22,441 nucleotides of DNA. Source: Faecalibacterium sp. Lineage in GTDB: Bacteria; Bacillota; Clostridia; Oscillospirales; Ruminococcaceae. This document shows, in pieces, positions 1-9,045 of the stretch. The position numbers and the translations under genes are program-made. Location: positions 1 through 22,441 of the forward strand of contig JAHHRK010000014.1 in NCBI GenBank assembly GCA_020025795.1. Direction: 5' to 3'. The stretch's first letter is position 1. Every line of letters begins with the position of its first letter. The notes below the pieces were generated by a model. It searched no databases, was not told the origin of the DNA, and worked only from the letters and a program-made list of their open reading frames with translations.

Positions 1-78
1 TTTTATGTATGTGGGGCAAGCACCGCAGTAAAAGCCGCATTTTCCAAGTAGTTTTGCATCTATCAACTCTTTATCCAT
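1..78 (-). CDS. DUF3795-like Cys-rich protein, N-terminal fragment
   Basis: This gene is cut by the left window edge, and only its first 26 codons are visible. They read MDKELIDAKLLGKCGF followed by YCGACPTYIK. The clustered C-G-F-Y-C-G-A-C-P motif resembles the N-terminus of DUF3795 proteins, small Cys-rich and probably metal-binding proteins of unknown function that are common in anaerobic Firmicutes. The ATG (complement of 76-78) is supported by a strong ribosome site, AAAGGTGGTG, at 85-94. The family call rests on this short motif alone. The rest of the protein must be read outside the window. Confidence 0.6.
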   Translation of the reverse strand, partial: MDKELIDAKLLGKCGFYCGACPTYIK

Positions 79-101
79 AGAAATCACCACCTTTGCGTAT
101 A

Positions 102-131
102 AATATAAAAATCATAATAATTATAGTGCAA
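102..131 (-). promoter_or_regulatory. candidate promoter of the DUF3795-like gene
   Basis: Two overlapping readings are possible on the minus strand. One is a perfect TATAAT (complement of 120-125) with no good -35. The other is TTGCAC (complement of 126-131), an 18-base spacer and TATATT (complement of 102-107). The second would leave almost no leader before the ribosome site, so the first -10 is the more natural one. The AT-rich setting makes chance matches likely. Confidence 0.3.
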
Positions 132-262
132 AAATGTGAAAATTCTACCGTATTCACGCATTAAACAAAGGCGCACTTTGCTGGTACAGGTGTGATTCAG
201 CCTCCTGATGCCAAAATGATACTGGAAACACAGGAAGAAATGCGAAATGCAAGCAAATCATC

Positions 263-284
263 ATGAATAAGGAATGAATAAGGA
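263..284. repeat. 11-bp perfect tandem duplication
   Basis: ATGAATAAGGA occurs at 263-273 and again directly at 274-284. It lies in non-coding DNA upstream of gdhA. It is most simply a small slippage duplication, and no function is implied. Confidence 0.85.
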
Positions 285-328
285 AAACGGTGCATCCCAA
301 ACGGACTGTACCGCATCCTACATACCAA

Positions 329-360
329 CTGTCCTTAGCCATCTCTGGCTAACGGAACAG
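329..360. repeat. inverted repeat upstream of gdhA promoter
   Basis: TTAGCCA (335-341) and TGGCTAA (346-352) form a perfect 7-bp stem with a TCTC loop. Pairing extends outward through CTGTCC (329-334) with GGAACAG (354-360), allowing two bulged bases. It lies about 50 bases upstream of the gdhA -35 and is followed on the plus strand by a pyrimidine-rich stretch. It could be an operator or an old terminator. Nothing in the window shows which. Confidence 0.5.
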
Positions 361-409
361 GACTTTCTTTATTTCTTTCGGTAAACCAGCCAGATTTTTT
401 TCTTTCCTA

Positions 410-438
410 TTGTAAGCCGCCGCAAAGAAACGTATAAT
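410..438 (+). promoter_or_regulatory. gdhA sigma-A promoter
   Basis: TTGTAA (-35, 410-415) is followed by a 17-base spacer and a perfect TATAAT (-10, 433-438). Transcription should start near 445, giving a leader of about 60 bases before the gdhA ATG. Confidence 0.8.
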
Positions 439-453
439 ACTTTTAACCGTTAT

Positions 454-470
454 GCTGCCGCACCGGCAGC
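454..470 (+). promoter_or_regulatory. hairpin in gdhA 5' leader
   Basis: GCTGCCG (454-460) pairs perfectly with CGGCAGC (464-470) around a CAC loop. It sits near the 5' end of the predicted gdhA transcript and 15 bases before the purine-rich ribosome site. It may stabilise the mRNA or affect translation. No T-tract follows, so it is not a terminator. Confidence 0.5.
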
Positions 471-498
471 TGACCGCCAATATTGGAAGGGAAGGTAA

Positions 499-1857
<1,359 letters not shown>

Positions 1858-1872
1858 ATCAATTGCTTATAT

Positions 1873-1907
1873 AAAAAGAGCGTGTCCAATCTGGACACGC
1901 TCTTTTT
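1873..1907. terminator. bidirectional intrinsic terminator (gdhA / pseudokinase)
   Basis: This is a perfect 15-bp inverted repeat, AAAAAGAGCGTGTCC (1873-1887) and its complement (1893-1907), with a 5-base loop. T-runs are present on both strands. It ends gdhA from the left and the convergent kinase-like gene from the right. Confidence 0.95.
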
Positions 1908-1949
1908 ATCTTGCTGTTTTTTACAATCAAAACGAAACCATTTTACTTT

Positions 1950-3596
1950 TTACGGTTTCGGTGTAGCCTGCGGCTCAGGCTGAGTCGTGCTTTCCACCAT
2001 GGAAAGCTGTTCTTCATTATTCACATCCTGATGCGGTTCGGCTGCAATATATACGATTACCGAACTACCCGGCGCAATTTCTTCACCTGCGGCAGGATCT
2101 GTCTTGATAACACATCCTGTAACGTAGCTGCCGTCATTCGCCTGCATCACACAGCGCGCCGTCAGTCCTTGTTTTTGCAGTTCAGCAACCGCGCTCTCCT
2201 GTGTGAATCCTACCACTGTGTTCAGAATCACATTCTCTGGTCCCTTGCTGACGATCAGTGTGACCATGCGTGTGCTGTTTTCGTTAATCGTTATATTCGC
2301 TTCCGGGGTCTGGCGAATGATCGTTCCCACCGGTACCGTATCGCTGTATTCTTCCTGCAGCGAGAAGCGGAATTTTCCTGTGTACTGGCCGCTGGACTGA
2401 ATTTGCTCATAGGTCATGCCCACAAAGTCCGGCATATATTCTTTCGGTGCCGGAGTTACAACCGGCTCGATTGAAGGTTCCGGGGTAGGCTTTGCCAGCG
2501 GACCGCCAGGCTGCATCATGCCCCAGAGACTGAGTATAATCAGCACGCAAACGCCGATTGTCAACACGCCCAGCATACCCATGATTTGATATCTGTGCCG
2601 CTCATTTTTCTTGTTTCCCTTGTGCAGGGCCTGTGCAGCCGTGGGGCTGGTCAAACTGCTCATCAGCGTATTGACCGTCTGAATACGTTCTTTGGGATTC
2701 AGTGCCAGAGCCTGTTCCAACACCTGCGACAGCCATGCCGGCAGACTGGCATCCAGATTTCGTGCCAGCGGATTGGTATCCGCCACACGGCGCTGCAATG
2801 CAGGGAGCGGTGCCTGTCCGGTCACCATGCGATAAAAGACGGCTGCCAGTGCATAAGAATCCGTATATCTGCCTTCAAACTCTGCCTTCTCATACTGTTC
2901 CGGTGCCGAGTAGCCTTCGTACAAATGGGCGTGCAGCGGACTGCCCAATGTGCGCAATCCCAGCGTTGCGTAGCCGGAAAGCCGTGCCTTGCCGTTTTCC
3001 TGAACGCGAATGGTATTCGGGCTGATTCCTCGATGGAGCAAGCCTGCCTGATGCATTGCCGAAACGCCTTCAAACACCGGCAACAGCATACTGCGTGCTT
3101 CGGCCGGGAGCATGTGGGTTTCCTTCTGCTGCAAATATTCGTTCAGCGGCATACCACCCGGATTTTCCAGCACAGCATATGCAGTATTATTCGCTTCCAC
3201 CACATTCAGAACCGTTTCCAGGCCGGTGCTGGGTGTGATTTTCATCAGCTCCTTATACAGGTCGACAAAATCCATCCGTGTGGTTTTGTAAAGCACTTCA
3301 CAGCCCGGCTTCGAACGCAGCGCACCCGTTTCGTCCCGGTCTTCTGCCAGCGTGACCGGCAAGTATTCCTTGATAGTAACGCGTACAGGACCTTGCTGAT
3401 CCACCGCCTGATACAGTACACCCTCACCGTCATTCGAAATAAACTCGCCAATGGTATAGCGGTCCATCAGCACGGTACCATACGGCAGCGTACCACTGGG
3501 ATTCTGATTGGTCATTCGTCTGCCGCAGAACGGGCAAATAACTGATGCGGCCGGCATCGACGAAAGGCATTGGGGGCAAAATTTCATTTGGGGCAT
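1950..3596 (-). CDS. PASTA-domain Ser/Thr kinase homologue, predicted pseudokinase
   Basis: This 548-residue membrane protein has an N-terminal zinc ribbon (C7-x2-C10 and C21-x2-C24), a kinase-like domain (about 47-310), one transmembrane helix (about 337-360), two PASTA-like repeats (about 386-451 and 453-518) and a low-complexity tail. The layout recalls PrkC/StkP kinases, whose PASTA domains bind muropeptides or lipid II. Catalysis looks lost. The HRD motif reads H188-R189-G190, the catalytic-loop Asn position is Thr195, and the DFG position reads S207-G208-Y209. The glycine loop is also irregular. The VAIK-type lysine (K76) and the APE motif (231-233) remain. The start at 3596 has AAAGGAG at 3605-3611. 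An upstream in-frame ATG at 3665 has no such site. No clear promoter is visible between it and the upstream transporter operon. It may act as a cell-wall sensor or scaffold, which is inference. Confidence 0.88.
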   Translation of the reverse strand: MPQMKFCPQCLSSMPAASVICPFCGRRMTNQNPSGTLPYGTVLMDRYTIGEFISNDGEGVLYQAVDQQGPVRVTIKEYLPVTLAEDRDETGALRSKPGCEVLYKTTRMDFVDLYKELMKITPSTGLETVLNVVEANNTAYAVLENPGGMPLNEYLQQKETHMLPAEARSMLLPVFEGVSAMHQAGLLHRGISPNTIRVQENGKARLSGYATLGLRTLGSPLHAHLYEGYSAPEQYEKAEFEGRYTDSYALAAVFYRMVTGQAPLPALQRRVADTNPLARNLDASLPAWLSQVLEQALALNPKERIQTVNTLMSSLTSPTAAQALHKGNKKNERHRYQIMGMLGVLTIGVCVLIILSLWGMMQPGGPLAKPTPEPSIEPVVTPAPKEYMPDFVGMTYEQIQSSGQYTGKFRFSLQEEYSDTVPVGTIIRQTPEANITINENSTRMVTLIVSKGPENVILNTVVGFTQESAVAELQKQGLTARCVMQANDGSYVTGCVIKTDPAAGEEIAPGSSVIVYIAAEPHQDVNNEEQLSMVESTTQPEPQATPKP

Positions 3597-3689
3597 TACA
3601 GGTTCTCCTTTGTTTACAGGGCTTTCCTGGAGGGCAGCTGCACCGGGATTCCGGACCGACAGCACAGCCTGTCAATGTTCTTTTGATAT

Positions 3690-3705
3690 ATTCGCATACA
3701 CGAAT
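3690..3705. repeat. small inverted repeat upstream of pseudokinase
   Basis: ATTCG (3690-3694) and CGAAT (3701-3705) are separated by six bases, in the AT-rich part of the gap between the transporter operon and the kinase-like gene. It is short enough to occur by chance. If real, it could be a regulator site for the kinase-like gene. Confidence 0.3.
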
Positions 3706-3721
3706 CAGTATTCTCTTTTTT

Positions 3722-3757
3722 CACAAAAGGCAAACTCCCCCGCGATGGGCGGAGGAG
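3722..3757 (-). terminator. terminator of nucleoside permease operon
   Basis: On the minus strand CTCCTCCGC (complement of 3749-3757) pairs with GCGGGGGAG (complement of 3735-3743), with one U-G pair and a 5-base loop. An interrupted T-rich run, TTTGCCTTTTG, follows. It lies just after the stop of the last permease gene. The broken T-tract suggests leaky termination, which could let the downstream kinase-like gene be read. Confidence 0.7.
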
Positions 3758-3773
3758 CCTGTTCTCTTTTGTT

Positions 3774-4718
3774 TTAGCGAGAACCCTTATCGTAAGGGAT
3801 ACCTTCCGCCTTGGGTGCACGAGATTTACGAGAAGTAAATGCCAGCACCACCAGAGAAATGATGTACGGCAGCATATTGTATACCACGCTGGGCACATTC
3901 AGTGCCATCAGCAAATCAAAGCCGGTATACACGTTGCCCAGTGCACGGAAGAAGCCGAACAGCAAAGCTGCCAGAGCAATCTTGCCCGGCTGCCATGCGC
4001 CGAAAATCATAACAGCCAGTGCCAGGAAACCGAAGCCCGCCACGCCGTTTTCAAACTTCCATGCGTTGACGCCTGCGGTGATGTATACGATGCCGCCCAG
4101 ACCGCCCAGGGCACCGGAAATCAGTACGCCTGCATAACGCATCTTGTACACGTTGATACCCACAGAGTCCGCTGCCTGGGGATGCTCGCCGCAAGCCATC
4201 AGGCGCAGACCGAAACGGGTCTTGTACAAAACGACCCAGGAGATAATCAGTACAGCAACTGCAACCACCATAAACCAGTTCATGGTGAAGCCGCCAATGC
4301 GAATCATAAACATTTCACGGGTGGAAGTGTAAGCAATTTCGGAAGAAACGTCGTTGCCGCCGGACATAGCGGTGTTCATAGCCTTAACAGCAACAGTAGC
4401 TGCTGCGGTGGCCAGCATGTTCATAGCCGTACCGGTAATGGTCTGGTCTGCCTTGAAGTTAATGGCAGCCACAGCCAACAGCAGGCTGAAGATCATACCG
4501 GCCGCTGCGCTCACCAGCAAAGTCGTAATGATAACAACCGGAGCGCCCAGCGAAACCGGCATAAATTTCATGCACAATGCGCCGCCCAGAGCACCGATTA
4601 CCATAATGCCTTCCAGACCAATGTTGATGATACCGCTGCGTTCCGAGAAGCAGCCGCCCAGGGCAACCAGCAGCAGAACAGAGGCAAACAAAAGGGTATA
4701 TTGAATCAGAAGTGTCAT
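3774..4718 (-). CDS. nucleoside ABC transporter permease (NupQ/YufQ type)
   Basis: This 314-residue, highly hydrophobic protein belongs to the branched-chain permease family (BPD_transp_2). It opens with a membrane segment followed by the family-typical [19 protein letters not shown] stretch. It should form half of the membrane channel of a BMP-type nucleoside importer, with the adjacent permease as partner. Its ATG overlaps the upstream permease stop by four bases (4715-4718), implying translational coupling. It is the last gene of the ATPase-permease-permease operon. The nucleoside assignment comes from family and from the neighbouring binding protein, deoD and cdd. A sugar or other small substrate is not excluded. 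Confidence 0.9.
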   Translation of the reverse strand: MTLLIQYTLLFASVLLLVALGGCFSERSGIINIGLEGIMVIGALGGALCMKFMPVSLGAPVVIITTLLVSAAAGMIFSLLLAVAAINFKADQTITGTAMNMLATAAATVAVKAMNTAMSGGNDVSSEIAYTSTREMFMIRIGGFTMNWFMVVAVAVLIISWVVLYKTRFGLRLMACGEHPQAADSVGINVYKMRYAGVLISGALGGLGGIVYITAGVNAWKFENGVAGFGFLALAVMIFGAWQPGKIALAALLFGFFRALGNVYTGFDLLMALNVPSVVYNMLPYIISLVVLAFTSRKSRAPKAEGIPYDKGSR

Positions 4719-5866
4719 TCCTTGCCGCCTCCTTCCTCAGCAGCTGCTGCCTGCGCCGCAGACAGCTTCTCATCATGCTTGCGAATCTTCTCCTGCATAA
4801 AGAACTTGAAGAAGGCCACAAATGCACACATAAAAATGATCAGGCTGGCGATCAGGCTGGAAATCTGCGAGCAGTAGAACTGCAGGTCCACGTTGCCGCC
4901 GCCGGAAGTAATGTGCTGAATGAAGAATGCAGACAGAATCGAACCAATGGGGCTCAGGCCGCCCAGGAACGCAACGGCAATGCCGTTAAAGCCCATCAGC
5001 GGCACAGAAGAAATGGTGGTTTCCCATTCTTCGATACCGGTCAGGTACAGCAGAGAAGCGCCCATGCCTGCCAGCGCACCGGAAATCATCATGGTCAGGA
5101 TGATGTTGCGGTTTTCACGCATACCACAGTACTTGGCAGCATTGTAGTTCAGACCGGTAGCCTTCAGCTCATAGCCAAACTTGGTTTTGTTCAAAACCAC
5201 CCAAACCACCAGCGCCATGATAACAGCCAGCGGAATTGCAATGGTAACGCTCTTTTCATTGCTGAACAGCTTTTCCAGGCCCAGGCTGGGCAGCAGTGCC
5301 GAAGGATTGGTACCACGCACCAGCTTGGTGTAAGGGCTGGAAGGATTCTTGACCTGAATCAGAATCAGGTTCGTCATATACAGTGCGATCCAGTTCAGCA
5401 TAATGCCGGAAATGACCACGTTCACGTTGCAGGCCGTTTTCAGCAGACCGGACAGCGCGCCCAGCAGTGCACCGGCAGCCATAGCAATCAGGATGCACAG
5501 GTACCAGGGCAGGTTCCACTTCAGTGCCGCATACAGGCAGGCGCAGGCGCCTGCTACGTACTGGCCTGCAGCGCCGATATTAAACATACCGACCTTATAC
5601 GCAAACAGCACCGAAAGTGCACACATCAGCAGCGGTGCCGTACGCACCAGAGTCTGTCCCAAATATTTCATCTGCAATTTCTGGTTGGGATAACGCCAGA
5701 AGTTCTGCACCACAGCTTTGATAGCCTCAGCTGCACCACTGGGCTCGATCATCAGCAAAACCAGATAGCCGATGAACAAACCGCCCAGAATGCAAAGCAG
5801 CGATGCCAACAGGGTCTGAAAACCGTCCTTGCGGAGCAGCTTCAGGGTTTGTTTCTGCTTGTTCAC
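4715..5866 (-). CDS. nucleoside ABC transporter permease (NupP/YufP type)
   Basis: This 383-residue multi-spanning permease is the longer of the pair usual in BMP-type nucleoside transporters. A cytoplasmic basic N-terminus leads to membrane helices and the family motif [15 protein letters not shown] near residue 150. A charged, Ala/Glu-rich tail ([13 protein letters not shown] onward) ends the protein. Its start overlaps the ATPase stop by four bases (5863-5866), and its own stop overlaps the next permease start, so the three genes are tightly coupled. It would pair with the downstream permease to form the channel. Confidence 0.9.
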   Translation of the reverse strand: MNKQKQTLKLLRKDGFQTLLASLLCILGGLFIGYLVLLMIEPSGAAEAIKAVVQNFWRYPNQKLQMKYLGQTLVRTAPLLMCALSVLFAYKVGMFNIGAAGQYVAGACACLYAALKWNLPWYLCILIAMAAGALLGALSGLLKTACNVNVVISGIMLNWIALYMTNLILIQVKNPSSPYTKLVRGTNPSALLPSLGLEKLFSNEKSVTIAIPLAVIMALVVWVVLNKTKFGYELKATGLNYNAAKYCGMRENRNIILTMMISGALAGMGASLLYLTGIEEWETTISSVPLMGFNGIAVAFLGGLSPIGSILSAFFIQHITSGGGNVDLQFYCSQISSLIASLIIFMCAFVAFFKFFMQEKIRKHDEKLSAAQAAAAEEGGGKE

Positions 5867-7395
5867 TGCTGTGCCTCCTTTCTCTTTGCGCCCGCCATGT
5901 ACAGGCCAAGTTCTTCCACCGTAGTCGTCTTGGGATCCAGCTCGCCTACGATCTCGCCCTCGTACATAACAAGGATACGGTCAGCCAGACTCATCACTTC
6001 GTCCAGCTCCAGGCTCACCAGCAGCACAGCCTTGCCGGCGTCACGCTCGGCAACGATCTGTCGGTGAATGTATTCGATTGCGCCTACGTCCAGGCCACGG
6101 GTCGGCTGCACAGCAATCAGCAGCTTCGGGTCACGGTCGATTTCGCGCGCAATAATTGCTTTCTGCTGGTTACCACCAGACATACTGCGTGCCGTAGTAA
6201 CAGGGCCCTGGCCGCTGCGCACATCATACTGCTCAATCAGACGCTGTGCGTAGGAACGGATATTCTTCCGGCGCAGGAATCCGTGCTTGGTAAATTCCGG
6301 CTCGAAGTAATTCTGCAGAATCAAGTTATCTTCCAGCGAGTAGTCCAGCACCAGACCATGCTTGTGACGGTCCTCCGGGATGTGGCTCATACCCATAATC
6401 GAGCGCTGACGAATGGGTGCATGGGTGATATCCTCACCGCACAGGGACACTGTGCCGGAAATCGGCTTTTCCAAGCCGGAAATGCCGTACACCAGCTCCG
6501 TCTGACCATTGCCGTCGATACCGGCAACACATACGATTTCGCCGGCACGCACCTGGAAGCTGACATCTTTGACTGCATTGTTCTTATGCACCTTGGATGC
6601 TACGGTCAGATTATTGACCTCCAGAACCGGTGCTTCCGGCTGTGCGTCCTTTTTATGCACTACAAAATCAACGTCACGACCAACCATCATGCGGCTCAGC
6701 TCAGCAGGCGTAGTTTCTGCAATGTTCACCGTGCCAATGTATTTGCCCTTGCGCAGAACCGAGCAGCGGTCCGCAACCTGCATGATTTCGTTCAGCTTGT
6801 GAGAAATGAACAGGATGGACTTGCCTTCGGCAGCCAGGTTCTTCATGATCTGCAACAGTTCTTCAATTTCCTGCGGCGTCAGCACAGCAGTCGGCTCGTC
6901 AAAAATCAGGATCTCATTGTCGCGGTACAGCATCTTCAGGATTTCGGTACGCTGCTGCATACCAACCGAGATGTCCTCAATCAAAGCGTCCGGATTTACA
7001 CGCAGGCCATACTTTTCCGAAAGTTCCATGACCTTTTTACGAGCCTGGTCCTTTTTCAAGAAGCCGTTCTTGCAGGGTTCCACACCCAGAATGATGTTTT
7101 CCAGGACCGAGAAGCATTCCACCAGCTTAAAGTGCTGATGCACCATGCCGATGCCCAGTGCGTTGGCATCGTTAGGATCCTTGATCACCACGGGCTTGCC
7201 GTCCTTTCGGATTTCGCCTTCTTCCGGTGTATACAGGCCGAACAGGACGCTCATCAGTGTGGATTTTCCAGCACCGTTTTCGCCCAGCAGTGCATGGATC
7301 TCGCCCTTTTTCAGCTGAATCGTAACGTCATCGTTTGCCACGATTCCCGGAAAACGCTTGGTGATGTGCAGCATCTCCACTGCGTAATTTTCCAA
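5863..7395 (-). CDS. nucleoside ABC transporter ATP-binding protein, tandem NBD (NupO/YufO type)
   Basis: This 510-residue protein fuses two ABC ATPase domains and would power the importer from the cytoplasmic face. Domain 1 is complete: Walker A GENGAGKS (38-45), signature SVGMQQ (143-148) and Walker B ILIFDEP (162-168). Domain 2 is degenerate, as usual in this family. Its P-loop reads GIDGNGQT with Gln for Lys at 298, and its Walker B ends A-V-Q-P, though the signature SGGNQQ (406-411) is kept. Only site 1 should hydrolyse ATP normally. I chose the TTG at 7395 as start because AAGGAGGT lies eight bases before it. The frame stays open upstream to 7461, but that part lies inside the structured leader and has no ribosome site. 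Confidence 0.94.
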   Translation of the reverse strand: MENYAVEMLHITKRFPGIVANDDVTIQLKKGEIHALLGENGAGKSTLMSVLFGLYTPEEGEIRKDGKPVVIKDPNDANALGIGMVHQHFKLVECFSVLENIILGVEPCKNGFLKKDQARKKVMELSEKYGLRVNPDALIEDISVGMQQRTEILKMLYRDNEILIFDEPTAVLTPQEIEELLQIMKNLAAEGKSILFISHKLNEIMQVADRCSVLRKGKYIGTVNIAETTPAELSRMMVGRDVDFVVHKKDAQPEAPVLEVNNLTVASKVHKNNAVKDVSFQVRAGEIVCVAGIDGNGQTELVYGISGLEKPISGTVSLCGEDITHAPIRQRSIMGMSHIPEDRHKHGLVLDYSLEDNLILQNYFEPEFTKHGFLRRKNIRSYAQRLIEQYDVRSGQGPVTTARSMSGGNQQKAIIAREIDRDPKLLIAVQPTRGLDVGAIEYIHRQIVAERDAGKAVLLVSLELDEVMSLADRILVMYEGEIVGELDPKTTTVEELGLYMAGAKRKEAQQ

Positions 7396-7418
7396 AATAA
7401 GTACCTCCTTTTTTCGCC

Positions 7419-7473
7419 CCCGGAGCAAAGCTGTCGGTGCCGTTGGGAGGCCTAACCGCACCGCTCTGCCGGG
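7419..7473 (-). promoter_or_regulatory. structured 5' leader of the transporter operon
   Basis: On the minus-strand transcript CGGTGCGGTT pairs with AACGGCACCG (complements of 7454-7463 and 7435-7444), nine of ten bases, around the loop AGGCCTCCC. CCCGG and CCGGG (complements of 7469-7473 and 7419-7423) can close an outer stem. The structure ends just before the AAGGAGGT site of the ATPase gene. It matches no riboswitch class I recognise. It may control translation. Confidence 0.5.
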
Positions 7474-7490
7474 ACTTTTCAGTTGTTTTT

Positions 7491-7519
7491 AGTATACCAC
7501 AAACTGCGTATCTTTTCAA
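7491..7519 (-). promoter_or_regulatory. promoter of ATPase-permease-permease operon
   Basis: On the minus strand TTGAAA (complement of 7514-7519), a 17-base spacer and TATACT (complement of 7491-7496) form a good sigma-A promoter. It lies downstream of the terminator of the binding-protein gene, so the transporter membrane parts have independent transcription with a leader of about 90 bases. Confidence 0.8.
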
Positions 7520-7564
7520 AAGCTTTCCTACCGTTTTTCGGCAATTGTCTACAATTACCAACAC

Positions 7565-7593
7565 AAAAAAAGGGCACGCATTTCTGCGTGCCC
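7565..7593 (-). terminator. terminator of the BMP lipoprotein gene
   Basis: GGGCACGCA and TGCGTGCCC (7572-7580 and 7585-7593) form a 9-bp stem with a 4-base loop. On the minus strand it is followed by seven T residues (complement of 7565-7571). It separates the abundant binding protein from the downstream ATPase and permeases. Confidence 0.9.
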
Positions 7594-7619
7594 CTTTTAT
7601 ATCCTTTGGGGAAACTTTA

Positions 7620-8885
7620 TTACTTGATGTTGCCCTGGTAATCAACCTTAACAGCGGAAACAGTGGGCTCCTTGGTAATATCGTTGGAGACCTTGATTTC
7701 GCCGTCGAACATCTTCTTGACCAGTGCCTTGTAGTCGTCAGCAGTGAACTTGCCATCCTCAAACAGGGTGCTGTCAGACAGCTGGACGTAGTTTGCAGCC
7801 GGATCATCGCCGTTTACCAGGCCCAGGTTAGCGATCTTGCCAACGTAGTTGTCCCAGTTGCCGTTAACGATAACATCGGTCAGAGTATCGATAGTGGTGG
7901 GAGCCAGACCCTTCATAGCAGAAGTAACGGTCAGGTCGGTCCAGTCAGCAGCATTGCCGCCCTCGCCTGCTGCATAGTTTGCGATAACAGCAGCCTGGTC
8001 AACGTCAACACCAATCAGCTTTGCGCCCTCAACTTCCTTAGCTGCGTCAACAGCAGAGGTGTAGATGCCGCCGCCGCAAGCGAAGACAACCTCGGTACCT
8101 GCATTGTACCAGGTGCTCATGAATGCGGTGATGTCAGCGTCGCCAAAGAACTGGTTGCCGTAAACGAACTTGATCTCAGGAGCATTGCCCAGCTCAGCAG
8201 CTGCAGCGTCTGCGCCCTGCACAAAGCCGTAGCCGTAACGCTGAACAGCGGGAACAGGCATACCGCCCAGGAAGCCCAGCTTGGTGTAGCCCAGCTTAAC
8301 AGCTGCGTAGCCAGCCATGTAGCCGCACAGCTCTTCCTGGTAGATTGCGCAGTAAACGTTGCTCATGTCAACGTAGTCTTCCAGCTTCCAGTTGTCGGGG
8401 TTGAAGTCATATTCTTTACCAGCAGCTGCAACGCCCTCGCCCAGCAGGTCACCCAGACCCACGTCCAGAGCGATGAACTTCACTTCGGGGTACTCGGGAG
8501 CAACCGTAACGATGGTGCCTGCGAATGCATAGCCAGGCATAACGATTACGTTGTAGCCCTCAGCGATTGCCAGCTCGACCTGCTGTGCACGGCCTGCGGT
8601 ATCGTTGGTGGTGGGCTTGTAGTACTTAACGTCTACATTGTTATCCTTGCCGAACTTAACGCAAGCTTCCCAAGTGGTCTGGTTGAAGGACTGGTCGGTG
8701 ATATCGCCGTAGTCGGTAACCATTGCAACCTTGTATTCGCTGTTGCCTTCCGCTGCGCTGGATTCTTCAGATGCACCGGACTGAGCACCACTGGTGCTGT
8801 TGTCGCCGCCGCAAGCAGTCAGAGCTGCAGCCAGCGTCATAGTACCGGTAGCCATCAGGAAAGAACGACGAGAAATCTTCTTCAT
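7620..8885 (-). CDS. BMP/PnrA-family nucleoside-binding lipoprotein
   Basis: This is a 421-residue extracellular substrate-binding lipoprotein. The signal region MKKISRRSFLMATG continues through a hydrophobic core to the lipobox L-T-A-C25. It also carries a twin-arginine pattern (S-R-R-S-F-L-M at 5-11), so Tat export before lipidation is possible. A Ser/Glu-rich linker follows, then the BMP fold with its opening motif TDYGDITDQSFNQTTWEA, as in TmpC/PnrA, Med and YufN proteins that bind purine nucleosides. The start has AAAGGAGTT about eight bases upstream. The gene has its own promoter and terminator and precedes the matching ATPase and permeases. The substrate is inferred from family and from the deoD-cdd neighbours. 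Confidence 0.93.
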   Translation of the reverse strand: MKKISRRSFLMATGTMTLAAALTACGGDNSTSGAQSGASEESSAAEGNSEYKVAMVTDYGDITDQSFNQTTWEACVKFGKDNNVDVKYYKPTTNDTAGRAQQVELAIAEGYNVIVMPGYAFAGTIVTVAPEYPEVKFIALDVGLGDLLGEGVAAAGKEYDFNPDNWKLEDYVDMSNVYCAIYQEELCGYMAGYAAVKLGYTKLGFLGGMPVPAVQRYGYGFVQGADAAAAELGNAPEIKFVYGNQFFGDADITAFMSTWYNAGTEVVFACGGGIYTSAVDAAKEVEGAKLIGVDVDQAAVIANYAAGEGGNAADWTDLTVTSAMKGLAPTTIDTLTDVIVNGNWDNYVGKIANLGLVNGDDPAANYVQLSDSTLFEDGKFTADDYKALVKKMFDGEIKVSNDITKEPTVSAVKVDYQGNIK

Positions 8886-8916
8886 AATCGATAACTCCTT
8901 TATGTTTTTATTTACA

Positions 8917-8940
8917 GGTCGGATTCAAGAGCATCCGACC
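8917..8940 (-). promoter_or_regulatory. leader hairpin before the BMP lipoprotein gene
   Basis: GGTCGGAT (8917-8924) pairs perfectly with ATCCGACC (8933-8940), with an 8-base loop. It lies in the roughly 90-base leader between the promoter and ribosome site. No T-run follows, so it is not a simple terminator. It could stabilise the transcript or be part of a regulatory RNA. Confidence 0.5.
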
Positions 8941-8982
8941 AAACACCTGAGTAAATGCGCATAGCACGCCATACCCGCTGTT

Positions 8983-9011
8983 AGTATAGCGCACAACCGA
9001 TATTTGTGCAA
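8983..9011 (-). promoter_or_regulatory. promoter of the BMP lipoprotein gene
   Basis: On the minus strand TTGCAC (complement of 9006-9011), a 17-base spacer and TATACT (complement of 8983-8988) form a good sigma-A promoter immediately after the cdd stop codon. No terminator separates cdd from it, so read-through from deoD-cdd may add to expression. Confidence 0.78.
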
Positions 9012-9045
9012 GCAAACAGTCGGCTACAAATAGTTACAGTTTTGC

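Larger units (their letters stand above)
132..409. other. non-coding interval before gdhA
   Basis: This interval lies between the divergent DUF3795-like gene and the gdhA promoter, and I see no convincing gene in it. The only sizeable open frame (minus, 154-342) has no ribosome site and no recognisable domain. The interval does hold an 11-base tandem duplication and an imperfect inverted repeat, listed separately. Confidence 0.6.

Noticed and set aside
154..342. 62-codon open frame on the minus strand upstream of gdhA
   Set aside because: No ribosome site precedes its ATG, no domain is recognisable, and its start falls within an inverted repeat. I regard it as chance.
2586..3545. 319-codon plus-strand frame opposite the kinase-like gene
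   Set aside because: The minus frame has clear domains and a ribosome site. The plus frame is rich in Cys, His and Gln, as typical of antisense shadows.
3670..3675. Perfect TTGACA (minus strand) upstream of the kinase-like gene
   Set aside because: No acceptable -10 lies 16-18 bases downstream, so I do not call it a promoter.
5803..7455. 550-codon plus-strand frame opposite the ABC ATPase gene
   Set aside because: It is antisense to a well-conserved ATPase, with no domain or ribosome site of its own. Its length reflects codon bias.
8886..8982. BMP lipoprotein leader as a known riboswitch (purine or preQ1 type)
   Set aside because: Its hairpin and AAATAAAAACATAAAGGAG tail superficially recall preQ1-I, but the conserved loop and core bases of preQ1 and purine classes are missing.
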